Origin: Rhodococcus opacus
GTDB taxonomy: Bacteria > Actinomycetota > Actinomycetes > Mycobacteriales > Mycobacteriaceae
Length of the DNA stretch: 64,000 nt
Reading direction: 5' to 3'
Assembly (NCBI RefSeq): GCF_012396235.1
Contig: NZ_JAAXPA010000015.1
Span: 62,001-126,000 of the forward strand
Both the position numbers and the translations under genes were made by a program. Of the stretch, positions 27,051 through 35,395 are shown in pieces; positions within the stretch are counted from its first letter, which is position 1; every line of letters starts with the position of its first letter. The notes beneath the pieces are model-generated. The model was not told where the DNA came from. It was given only the letters and a program-made list of their open reading frames with translations, and did not search any database.

Positions 27051-27080
27051 TTGACGGGTATTCGGGTCGCGACTTAAGGT
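27051..27080 (+). promoter_or_regulatory. Putative promoter of the pucR-like gene
   Basis: TTGACG (27051-27056), 18 bases, TAAGGT (27075-27080, TAnnnT type), 54 bases before the GTG start. Assigned by pattern only. Confidence 0.42.
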
Positions 27081-27134
27081 CACACTTTCGCGCCGTCCGG
27101 GGCGAGTGTCGTATCAGGTGAGCAGGGTGTTGCA

Positions 27135-28838
27135 GTGACGACGAGGGATGTCGGTAGTTCCGCTCCCGGATTCCGCGCAGCCGCCGACACCGGCGACGGG
27201 CCTGGTCCGGGCGTTGCGCCGCAATCGTTCGCCGACGTGCTGGTGTCCGATCTCCTCGTCTCCCCGACCCTGGTCGCCGGCGCGACCGGCACCTCGCGTG
27301 AGGTGTCGAACGTCGCCGTGATGGCGGTGCCGGACATCGGACCGTGGCTCCGGACCGGACAGTTGCTGCTCACCACGTCCGCGGTTCTCGGCCGGCTGGT
27401 CGAGCCGATCGACGCGTTTCTCGCCCGGCTCGACAGGCGGGGCGTCTCCGGGCTCGCCGTCCGGCTCGACGACCCCACCGCGACGCTGCCGGCCGAGATG
27501 TCCGACGCGGCCGACGAACTCGGGCTTCCCGTCGTCGTGGTCGAGGACCTGTACTCGCAGGCACACCCGCTGGCGGGTGCGCTCGCGGAGTTGTCGGCCC
27601 GGCAGGTCGACGCCGTGTTCGAGGCGGACCGGTTGCGGAGAGTGCTCGTCGACGTCGTGATGGCCGGCGGTGGATTCGCCGAACTCGCCGTCGCCGTCCA
27701 CGGTGAACTGGGCGGGGCCGTGCTGATCACGACACCCGACGGACGTCAGCTGTGCCGTGCCGGGGACGAGTCCGAGCTGAACCGGCTGGCGTCGAGTGCG
27801 GCGCTCGACTCCACCGGCCGGGTCCGCACCGATTCGACGGAGGGCGGGCTCGGTCTGCACCGGCTGGGTCACGAGTTCATCGCAGTGTCAGCGATTTCGG
27901 CCAACGGCATCGATCACGGGCGGTTGGTGCACTTCAGCACCGGGCACCCGCTGCGCAGCGAAGACCTGTATCTCGTCGAGCAGGCTGCGGCGGTGTGCGC
28001 CCTGGTGGTCGCCCGCGAACTCGTCGTGTCCTCGGTGGAGGAGAAGCACCGCGCGAACTTCGTGCGGGACCTGCTGCTCGGCCGCGGCGGCGAACACGAG
28101 CACGTCGTCGCGCACGCCAAGACGTTCGGCTGGGACCTGGACCGTCCCGTGGTCGTCGTGGTGATCGAACCCGATCCGGTCGGTGAGGACGAGCCGTCGA
28201 TGCCCACCCGGATGCCGCTTGTCGAGCGGCAGGCGCGGGCATTCACGAGCGCCGTCGCGGGCCGGGACACGGGCGCCGCCGTCACCGCACTGGCGACGGA
28301 GACGGTGATCCTGATGGGTGTCGGCACCGACACGATGAACCTGGTCCACGAACTGGTCGCGTACGTGCGCGGCGACGGCGGCGGTGGGCGCAGGCCCTTC
28401 GGGGTGGGGGTGTCCCGGCCGACGGATTCGGTGGACGGCATCCCGGCCCTCTACGGCCAGGCCCGAACCGCGCTGAAGGTGGGACGGCAGATCACCGGCG
28501 CCTGGGCCGTGACGCATTTCGACGACCTCGGCGTCTACCGGCTGCTGAGCCTCGTCGAGGACGACCGGGAACTCGAGTCGTTCGCCTCCGAGACCCTCCG
28601 CGAACTGACCGCCGACACACCCGAGGCGCAGGACATGCGGCGCACCCTCGAGGTGCTGCTCGCCACCAACATCAACATCGCCGAAACCGCACGTCAACTC
28701 CACTTTCACTACAACACCCTGCGGTACCGGGTGGTGAAGCTGGAGAAGATGCTCGGGTCGTTCACCGATCACCCCGAATTGCGCCTCGACCTGTCGCTCG
28801 CCCTCAAGATCATGGCGATGCGCGGCATCAATTCCTAA
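27135..28838 (+). CDS. PucR-family transcriptional activator
   Basis: 567 residues from GTG 27135. The N-terminal PucR (purine catabolism) domain spans roughly 30-165 (DVLVSDLLVSPTLVAGATG; WLRTGQLLLTTSAVL). A central CdaR/GGDEF-like domain follows. The C-terminal HTH_30 (about 500-560) contains LEVLLATNINIAETARQLHFHYNTLRYRVVKLE. Family members respond to purine-breakdown metabolites and activate permease and catabolic enzyme genes. Its position between XdhC and an NCS2 nucleobase permease, just upstream of the molybdenum hydroxylase operon, indicates control of this cluster. Confidence 0.93.
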   Translation: MTTRDVGSSAPGFRAAADTGDGPGPGVAPQSFADVLVSDLLVSPTLVAGATGTSREVSNVAVMAVPDIGPWLRTGQLLLTTSAVLGRLVEPIDAFLARLDRRGVSGLAVRLDDPTATLPAEMSDAADELGLPVVVVEDLYSQAHPLAGALAELSARQVDAVFEADRLRRVLVDVVMAGGGFAELAVAVHGELGGAVLITTPDGRQLCRAGDESELNRLASSAALDSTGRVRTDSTEGGLGLHRLGHEFIAVSAISANGIDHGRLVHFSTGHPLRSEDLYLVEQAAAVCALVVARELVVSSVEEKHRANFVRDLLLGRGGEHEHVVAHAKTFGWDLDRPVVVVVIEPDPVGEDEPSMPTRMPLVERQARAFTSAVAGRDTGAAVTALATETVILMGVGTDTMNLVHELVAYVRGDGGGGRRPFGVGVSRPTDSVDGIPALYGQARTALKVGRQITGAWAVTHFDDLGVYRLLSLVEDDRELESFASETLRELTADTPEAQDMRRTLEVLLATNINIAETARQLHFHYNTLRYRVVKLEKMLGSFTDHPELRLDLSLALKIMAMRGINS

Positions 28839-29002
28839 AGTTGCCAATTTCGCCGGGCACGCACTGGCAGATTCTTCTCACGCCGGGTGGCTGACGCTGT
28901 AATAACGTTTCCCTCCTATCGAGGTGCAACTGTGACATGCGGCACATCATCGAAGCTGGCCGCCGGCACCCCTGCACCGTCACCTGTCTGAAAGGTCCCC
29001 CT

Positions 29003-30430
29003 ATGCCTATCTGGACACTGCACGGAGATGGCAAGACCATCGCGCCCGGGGAGGTCGTGGCTCCGAGCGAACGGCTCAGCTGGGGTCGCACGATCGGGCT
29101 CGGCGGCCAGCACGTGGTCTCGATGTTCGGGGCCACGTTCGTCTTCCCGATCATCATGGGTCTCAATCCTCAACTGGCCGTAATGTTGTCGGGTTTCTGC
29201 ACCCTCTTCTTCCTGCTGGTCGTCAAGGGTCGGATTCCCAGCTACCTGGGGACGTCGGCCGCGTTCGTCGGCGGCATCGCCGCCATCCGCGCCCAGGGCG
29301 GCACCTCCGCGCAGGTGACGGGGGCGATCCTGGTGTCGGGTCTCGTGCTCGCCGGGATCGGCGTGCTGATCCACTTCCTCGGCGGCGGGGTGGTGTTCAA
29401 GATCCTGCCGCCCGTGGTCACCGGCGCCGTCGTCATGTTGATCGGGTTCAACCTGGCCCCGGTCGTGGCCGGAACCTACTGGCCGCAGGACCAGTGGGTC
29501 GCGTTGACGGTGATGGTGGTGCTGGTGGTGGCGAGCGTCGCGCTCCGCGGGTTCCTCGGGCGGGTCGCGATCTTCCTGACGCTGCTCTTCGGATACGTGC
29601 TGTCGTGGGTGCTCGACCTGACGACCGGCATGATCACGTCGTACGACCCGGTCGCCGGCGGGGTCACCGAACACTTCCGCGTCAACTGGGACGGAGTCTC
29701 CTCGGCGTCGTGGATCGGGCTGCCGCCGTTCTCCGACGAGGCGAACGGCATCGTGGGCATCCACGCGCCGTCGTTCAGTCTCACGTTCATCGTCCTCGTG
29801 CTGCCCGGTGTGATCGCCCTGATCGCGGAGAACGCCGGACACGTCAAGGCCGTCGCCGAGATCACCAAGACCGACCTCGACCCGATGATGGGACGCGCCC
29901 TGATCGGCGACGGCCTGGCCACCACCATCGCGACCAGCGTCGGCGGATCCCCGACGACCACGTACGCCGAGAACATCGGCGTCATGGCCGCGACGAAGGT
30001 GTATTCGACGGCCGCGTACGCCGCGGCGGGCGTCATTGCGATGCTACTGGGGTTCTCCCCCAAGTTCGGTGCCGTCATCTCCGCGACCCCCGGCGGTGTG
30101 CTCGGCGGAATCACGGTGGTGCTCTACGGGATCATCGGCCTGCTCGGCGCGAAGATCTGGAAGGAGAACGGCGTCGACTTCGGCAACCCGCTCAACCTGA
30201 TGCCCATCGCCGCCGGCCTGATCATCGCGATCGGTGACACGGAGCTGACGTTCACGGACAGCTTCTCCCTCAGCGGCATCGCGCTCGGCACGATCGTGGT
30301 GATCGGGATGTACCACCTGTGCCGCGTCATCGCCCCGAAGGACGCCGACCACGTGGGGGCAGGCGGTCACACCCCGAAGCCGACCGCGGACGACGGAACG
30401 GCCCCCGATCGGGTCGGTCAGCTCACGTGA
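29003..30430 (+). CDS. NCS2 nucleobase permease (uracil/xanthine type)
   Basis: 475 residues from ATG 29003 (AAAGG upstream). There are 12-14 hydrophobic segments. NCS2 signatures include the N-terminal GLGGQHVVSMFGATFVFP (with the conserved Gln-His), AENAGHVKAVAEITKTDLDP and the Gly-rich ATSVGGSPTTTYAENIGVMAATKVYS. The last element and IALGTIVVIGMYHL are closer to the UraA (uracil) branch than to the urate branch. It imports a nucleobase or related N-heterocycle with protons. Genomic context suggests the substrate later oxidised by the molybdenum hydroxylase. Confidence 0.93.
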   Translation: MPIWTLHGDGKTIAPGEVVAPSERLSWGRTIGLGGQHVVSMFGATFVFPIIMGLNPQLAVMLSGFCTLFFLLVVKGRIPSYLGTSAAFVGGIAAIRAQGGTSAQVTGAILVSGLVLAGIGVLIHFLGGGVVFKILPPVVTGAVVMLIGFNLAPVVAGTYWPQDQWVALTVMVVLVVASVALRGFLGRVAIFLTLLFGYVLSWVLDLTTGMITSYDPVAGGVTEHFRVNWDGVSSASWIGLPPFSDEANGIVGIHAPSFSLTFIVLVLPGVIALIAENAGHVKAVAEITKTDLDPMMGRALIGDGLATTIATSVGGSPTTTYAENIGVMAATKVYSTAAYAAAGVIAMLLGFSPKFGAVISATPGGVLGGITVVLYGIIGLLGAKIWKENGVDFGNPLNLMPIAAGLIIAIGDTELTFTDSFSLSGIALGTIVVIGMYHLCRVIAPKDADHVGAGGHTPKPTADDGTAPDRVGQLT

Positions 30431-30506
30431 TCTGCCATCGGTGGGACGTGAGTTTTGTCACTAGTTCACGAAACGTCGAGCGTACGATACGGGCAGGATC
30501 TGAGGA

Positions 30507-31418
30507 ATGAAACCGTCGCCACTGACTTATCACCGACCTCGGTCGATCGACGAGGCCTGTCAGATCCTCGCGGACGTGGCTCACGAGGGAAAGGTGCTCG
30601 CGGGCGGGCAGTCGCTGATCCCGTTGCTGTCCATGCGGCTGGCCGCGCCGGCGCACCTCGTCGACATCGGATCCATCCCCCGGCTGGACGCGGTGTCGTC
30701 GTCACGTGAGCTCGGTGTCACGTTCGACGCACTGGCCACCCACTCGGTGCTCGAGGCCGACCGCGGTGCCGCGCAGGTGCAGCCGCTGATCGGCCGCGGG
30801 CTGCGTCTCGTCGCACACCCGACCATCCGCAACCGCGGCACGACGGTCGGCTCGATCGTCCACGCCGACCCGTCCGCCGAGATGCCGGCCGTGCTCGCGC
30901 TGCTCGGTGGCTCGGTCAGCGTGCGTTCGGTGCGCGGGGTCCGGGAGATCCGCTCGACCGACCTGTTCGCCGGGCCGCTCGAAACCACGCTCGAGGCGGA
31001 CGAGATCGCCACGAGCGTCACCGTCCCGGCCGCCGAGCCCGGTGTCGGGACGGCGATCGACGAGATCGCCCGCAGGCACGGCGACTACGCGCTCGTCGGG
31101 GTCGCGGCGCAGGTGCGGGTCGAAGGCGGTGCGGTCGCGGAGGCCCGGATGACGTACGTGTCGGCCGGCGAACTCGGTGAGGTCGTCGACTACACGGATG
31201 TGCTGCGGGGTGCGTCCGCGACGGACGACCGGGACCCGTTGTGGCGGAATCTGTCCGAGTTCGCGCGGGAGCGGATCGACACCGAGCCCGACATTCACGC
31301 CACCGCGCGGTACCGGTCGCAGCTGGTGGCGGCGCTGACCGCCCGGGTCGGGTTCGCGGCCGCGCAGGATGCAGTGCTCGACGGTGCCGCCGTGCACGCG
31401 TCGGCGGGAGGAAGGTGA
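30507..31418 (+). CDS. Molybdenum hydroxylase, FAD-binding medium subunit
   Basis: 303 residues of the CoxM/XdhB type. FAD-binding motifs are AGGQSLIPLLSMRLA (near residue 33) and TIRNRGTTVGSIVHADPSAEMPA (near residue 110), followed by the CO-dehydrogenase flavoprotein C-terminal domain. It passes electrons from the iron-sulfur subunit to an acceptor. It is the first gene of a tight four-gene run (gap of 2 bp to the next gene). A -10-like TACGAT lies 19-24 bases upstream of the ATG. Confidence 0.94.
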   Translation: MKPSPLTYHRPRSIDEACQILADVAHEGKVLAGGQSLIPLLSMRLAAPAHLVDIGSIPRLDAVSSSRELGVTFDALATHSVLEADRGAAQVQPLIGRGLRLVAHPTIRNRGTTVGSIVHADPSAEMPAVLALLGGSVSVRSVRGVREIRSTDLFAGPLETTLEADEIATSVTVPAAEPGVGTAIDEIARRHGDYALVGVAAQVRVEGGAVAEARMTYVSAGELGEVVDYTDVLRGASATDDRDPLWRNLSEFARERIDTEPDIHATARYRSQLVAALTARVGFAAAQDAVLDGAAVHASAGGR

Positions 31419-31420
31419 CC

Positions 31421-32065
31421 ATGGCAAAGGCAACGGGCAGCATCGACGAGCAACTCGCCGAACTGCAGGAGGAGACGGGCGAACAGCACGTCGCGGTGAC
31501 GTTCACGCTCAACGCGGTGACGCAGACGGTGGTGCTGCCGTCGCGCACGCTCGCGTCCGACGCGATCCGGCACCATCTGCGCCAGACGGGGACACACGTC
31601 GGCTGCGAGCACGGGGTCTGCGGCGCATGCACCGTGCTGCTCGACGGCAAACCCGTGCGGTCCTGTCTGGTGCTCGCGGCGAGCCTCGAGGGCAGGGCGG
31701 TCACCACCGTCGAGGGTCTCGTCGAGCCCGACGGCACCCTGCATCCGGTGCAGCAGGCGTTCATCGACTGCCACGGCCTGCAATGCGGATTCTGCACTCC
31801 CGGCTTCGTCACCACCATCGCCGCGTTCCTCGAGGAGAACGACTCGCCCACCCGCGAGGAGGCCACCGACGCGATCGCGGGAAACCTCTGCCGGTGCACC
31901 GGATACCAGAACATCAGGGCGGCCGTGCTGCGTGCCGCGGAGATCAAGCGCGAACGTTCGGGCGAGTTCCCGCTCGGCCAGGACGACGAGTCGTCGCGGG
32001 CCTCACTCGATCCGAAGGTCCGCGGCACGACCAACCCGGTCGGTGGAAGGGCAGGGCGAGCATGA
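31421..32065 (+). CDS. Molybdenum hydroxylase, (2Fe-2S) small subunit
   Basis: 214 residues from ATG 31421 (GGGAGGAAGG upstream). The N-terminal plant-type [2Fe-2S] site is visible as GCEHGVCGACTVLLDG with a later Cys in RSCLVLA. The C-terminal cluster site is LQCGFCTPGF and NLCRCTGYQNI. An extra N-terminal 25 residues and a C-terminal tail beyond the normal 160-residue CoxS are present. It transfers electrons from the molybdenum site to FAD. Its stop overlaps the large-subunit start by 4 bases. Confidence 0.95.
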   Translation: MAKATGSIDEQLAELQEETGEQHVAVTFTLNAVTQTVVLPSRTLASDAIRHHLRQTGTHVGCEHGVCGACTVLLDGKPVRSCLVLAASLEGRAVTTVEGLVEPDGTLHPVQQAFIDCHGLQCGFCTPGFVTTIAAFLEENDSPTREEATDAIAGNLCRCTGYQNIRAAVLRAAEIKRERSGEFPLGQDDESSRASLDPKVRGTTNPVGGRAGRA

Positions 32066-34560
32066 GCGTCACGAAACCCCGCACCGAGCCCGCGCCCACC
32101 AAGGGTGCCGACGCGCCCGCCGCGTCGGAGAAGTTGTTCGGCAAGCCGATTCCCCGCACGGAGGACGCCCGGCTCCTGTCCGGCAACGGCCGCTACCTCG
32201 ACGATCTGGGCCACAACGCGCTCATCGCCGCGTTCGTCCGGTCACCGCACGCGCATGCCCGCATCACGGGGATCGACATCGATGCTGCGCTCGATCTGCC
32301 CGGTGTGCACGCGATCTACACGTACGACGACCTCGTGGACGACTCCCCGGAGATGGCGGAGAACCTGCCCCTCCTGATCCCGCATCCGGCGATCACCGCC
32401 CCGCGCAACGGGTATCCGCTCGCCAAGGACGAGGTCAACCATGTCGGTGAGGCGATCGCGATGGTGGTCGCCGACAACCGGTACATCGCCGAGGACGCGT
32501 GCGCCAAGATCGACGTCACGTACGAGATGCTCCCACCGGTCGTGGGCATCGACGTGGCGCGGCAGGCGGACAACGCGGTGCACGCGGACGTCCCCGACAA
32601 CGTCGCGGCGCACCTGCAGCACGGATTCGGCGACGTGGACGCGGAACTGGCGAACGCACCGCACCGGCTGACCCTGAACCTCGAGATCGAGCGGTCGGCG
32701 TCGATGCCGATGGAGGGCAAGGGCGTCTACGCGCGCTGGGACACCGACGAGCAGGCGCTCACGTTCTGGACGTCCACGCAGACGTCCACGTCGGCCCGTG
32801 CGGCGATCGCGGCACGACTGAAGATGGCGCACAACAAGGTCCACTGCATCGCACCCGACGTCGGTGGCGGCTTCGGCGTCAAGATCGTGCACCCGTGGCC
32901 GGAGGAGGTCATGGTCACCTGGGCCGCGCGGCGGCTCGGGACGGCGGGCATCTCGAGCGAGGTCAAATGGGTCGAGGACCGGCGCGAGCACTTCGTGTCG
33001 AGCGCGCACGAGCGCGGCCAGATCCAGGAAGTGACGGTCGGATTCGACGACGACGGCACACTCCTCGCGTTCGACTTCACGTTCTGGCACGACAACGGCG
33101 CCTACCTGCCGTACGGCATCATCGTCATGCTGAACACGTCGACGCAGGTGCTCGGGCCGTACAAGCCGAAATCGTTCCGGGTGGACGCGTACTCGCTGTA
33201 CACGAACACGGTCATCGTCACGCCCTACCGCGGCGCCGGCCGCCCGCAGGCCGTGTTCGCGATGGAACGGGCGATGGACGCGATCGCGAAATATCTCGGC
33301 AAGGACGTCATCGAGGTCCGCGAACACAACTTCATCCGGCCCGAGGAGATGCCGTACGACTTCCACCTCACGTTCCAGGACGGCCGCCCGCTGATCTACG
33401 ACACGGGCAACTACCAGGCCGGGATCGACAAGCTGAAGAAGCTCATCGACTGGGACGGGTTCGCCGAGTACAAGAAGCAGGCCACGGCGGAAGGCCGGGC
33501 CGTGGGCATCGGGATCGGCGCCTACGTGGAGGGCACCGGGCCGGGACCGTACGAGGGCGCCCACGTTCTCGTCGAGACGTCCGGGAAGGTCAAGGCCGCA
33601 ACGGGTCTGACGACCCAGGGTCAGGGCCATCAGACGGCGTTCGCGCAGATCGTCGCGGACGATCTCGGCGTGCCGGTCACCGACGTGGAGATCGTCACCG
33701 GCGACACCCGCCGATTCGGCTATGCCGTCGGCACGTTCGCGTCCCGCGGCGCCGTGATGTCGGGTTCGGCGTTCCACGTGGCCGCGCAGATGGTGGCGGA
33801 GAAGGCCCGCACGATCGCCGGTGAGGCGCTGAACCTCGATCCCGCCGAACTGGAACTGCGCGGTGGGCACGTGTGCAAGATCGGCACGCTGCCCGGCGCC
33901 GAGGGCACGTCCATCTCGCTGGGTGTGGTCGCCGTGCTGTCGAACCCGCTGCGCTACGCGTTCGACGACGCGTCGAGGCAGGCCACCGGATTCGCGAAAG
34001 CCGACACGGACATGACGATTCCGCCGGTCCGGGAGGGCGAACAACCCGGGCTCGAGGCAACCGGCTACTACTCGCCGCCGACGTCGACGTTCGCATCCGG
34101 CGTGCACGCGGCGATCGTCGAAACCGATCCGGTGACGGCGGAGATCCACGTGCGGCGGTACGCCGTGATCCACGACTGCGGCAACGTCATCAACCCGCGG
34201 ATCGTCGAGGGCCAGGTCATGGGCGCCGTCGCGCAGGGTGTCGGCGGCGCGCTGTACGAGAAGATCGTCTACGACGAGCACGGCCAGATGCTCAACGCGT
34301 CGTACATGGATTTCCTGATGCCGTTCGTCACCGAGATGCCCGACTCGCTCGAGATGGACCACACCGTCACCCCGTCCGGCCTCAATCCCCTCGGGATGAA
34401 GGGCGCAGGCGAGGCGGGCGTGATCCCGACGTCCGCCGTCATCGCGGCAGCGATCGAGGACGCCGAAGGCATCCCGATCACCTCCATGCCGATATCCCCG
34501 TCAGAGTTGTTCGAGCTTCGCCTCGCGCACGCGTCGTCACAGAGCAAGGAGAACGAATGA
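32062..34560 (+). CDS. Molybdenum hydroxylase, large molybdopterin-binding subunit (form II CoxL type)
   Basis: 832 residues from ATG 32062. The N-terminal Ald_Xan_dh domain contains PRTEDARLLSGNGRYLDDLG, and the Moco-binding domain includes DVGGGFGVKI and the active-site loop TPYRGAGRPQAVFAMER near residue 389. The AYRGAGR-like loop, not AYXCSFR, marks form II, which is not true CO dehydrogenase but oxidises other substrates. The catalytic Glu is expected in GMKGAGEAG. It hydroxylates a carbon next to nitrogen in an aromatic heterocycle or an aldehyde, using water. The neighbouring permease, PucR and hydantoinase genes favour a cyclic amide or nucleobase. Confidence 0.94.
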   Translation: MSVTKPRTEPAPTKGADAPAASEKLFGKPIPRTEDARLLSGNGRYLDDLGHNALIAAFVRSPHAHARITGIDIDAALDLPGVHAIYTYDDLVDDSPEMAENLPLLIPHPAITAPRNGYPLAKDEVNHVGEAIAMVVADNRYIAEDACAKIDVTYEMLPPVVGIDVARQADNAVHADVPDNVAAHLQHGFGDVDAELANAPHRLTLNLEIERSASMPMEGKGVYARWDTDEQALTFWTSTQTSTSARAAIAARLKMAHNKVHCIAPDVGGGFGVKIVHPWPEEVMVTWAARRLGTAGISSEVKWVEDRREHFVSSAHERGQIQEVTVGFDDDGTLLAFDFTFWHDNGAYLPYGIIVMLNTSTQVLGPYKPKSFRVDAYSLYTNTVIVTPYRGAGRPQAVFAMERAMDAIAKYLGKDVIEVREHNFIRPEEMPYDFHLTFQDGRPLIYDTGNYQAGIDKLKKLIDWDGFAEYKKQATAEGRAVGIGIGAYVEGTGPGPYEGAHVLVETSGKVKAATGLTTQGQGHQTAFAQIVADDLGVPVTDVEIVTGDTRRFGYAVGTFASRGAVMSGSAFHVAAQMVAEKARTIAGEALNLDPAELELRGGHVCKIGTLPGAEGTSISLGVVAVLSNPLRYAFDDASRQATGFAKADTDMTIPPVREGEQPGLEATGYYSPPTSTFASGVHAAIVETDPVTAEIHVRRYAVIHDCGNVINPRIVEGQVMGAVAQGVGGALYEKIVYDEHGQMLNASYMDFLMPFVTEMPDSLEMDHTVTPSGLNPLGMKGAGEAGVIPTSAVIAAAIEDAEGIPITSMPISPSELFELRLAHASSQSKENE

Positions 34561-35213
34561 GAATCGCCGGCACCGCCCTACTGACGGCCCCACCGGAGGC
34601 CGTGTACGACAATCTGCAGGACGGACGGGTCCTCGCGGCGACCATCCCCGGGGTGCAGGCCCTCGAGCAGCTCAGCGACAACCATTACAAGTTGTCCATC
34701 ACGGCGGGTGTCGCGTCCATCAAGGGCACCTATGACGGCGAAGTGATTCTGTCGCAGCAGAATCGGCCCGAGTCGTTCGTGATGACGGCATCGGGAGCCG
34801 GTGCCCCCGGCACCGTCAAGGCCGACGTGACGGTGCGGCTCGAGGAACGCGACGGCGGCACCCTGCTCAGCTACGACGCGGACGCCGTCGTCGGCGGCAT
34901 GGTCGGCGGCGTCGGGCAGCGGATGATCACCGGCGTCGCGAAGAAGATGGCCGGGGTGTTCTTCAAGGGCATCGACGGCGTGATCGCCAACGGCATCCCG
35001 GCGGCCGAGGTCGCGGCGGCGCCGGGCGAGGTTCCGGCGGTCGCCGGCGTCGCGGGGGCGGCCCCGGTTCCCGCGGCGGCCGCAGCGCGGGTGCGGGTGC
35101 CCGAGGGCACCTCCACGGCAACCGTTCTCGCGTCGGCCGCACTCGGCGCGGGCATCGCCCTCGCCGGTGTTCTCGTCGGCGGCATCCTCGTGCGGGGCAC
35201 CTGCTCGAAGTAG
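34557..35213 (+). CDS. CoxG/SRPBCC-family protein with C-terminal membrane anchor
   Basis: 218 residues, starting at ATG 34557 inside the preceding stop (AAGGAG upstream). Residues 1-145 are a START/Bet v1-like CoxG domain (AGTALLTAPPEAVYDNLQDGRVLAATIPGV). An Ala/Pro/Val-rich linker leads to one hydrophobic helix (ATVLASAALGAGIALAGVLVGGIL). In carboxydotrophs CoxG anchors the molybdenum enzyme to the membrane for electron transfer to the quinone pool. Here it would do so for the form II hydroxylase. It closes the four-gene operon before a strong terminator. Confidence 0.92.
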   Translation: MRIAGTALLTAPPEAVYDNLQDGRVLAATIPGVQALEQLSDNHYKLSITAGVASIKGTYDGEVILSQQNRPESFVMTASGAGAPGTVKADVTVRLEERDGGTLLSYDADAVVGGMVGGVGQRMITGVAKKMAGVFFKGIDGVIANGIPAAEVAAAPGEVPAVAGVAGAAPVPAAAAARVRVPEGTSTATVLASAALGAGIALAGVLVGGILVRGTCSK

Positions 35214-35233
35214 CGTCGCGAACACCTCGTCAC

Positions 35234-35267
35234 ACAGCACCCCGAACCGTCCGGTTCGGGGTGCTGT
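35234..35267 (+). terminator. Strong hairpin after the molybdenum hydroxylase operon
   Basis: ACAGCACCCCGAACC-GTCC-GGTTCGGGGTGCTGT, a perfect 15-bp stem with a 4-base loop, 20 bases after the coxG-like stop. It separates this operon from the hydantoinase operon. Confidence 0.85.
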
Positions 35268-35395
35268 CGTCTGTCCGGGGCCTCCGGTCGCGGGCAGCGC
35301 CGAACGAGGACCGGTGAGTTCGGCGATATGTGACAAAGAAACCGGGCGGCGGACGCGGTGCAATTGCTGTACGCGAGACGAGCCCAGGAGGAATC

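Noticed and set aside
30431..30506. A purine riboswitch in the nucleobase/molybdenum hydroxylase region
   Set aside because: The intergenic sequence is 76 bases and lacks the conserved loops of purine or preQ1 aptamers. Control by PucR is the simpler explanation.
30507..34560. The three-subunit enzyme as a true CO dehydrogenase
   Set aside because: The large subunit has a YRGAGR-type loop, not the Cys-containing AYXCSFR loop of form I CO dehydrogenase.
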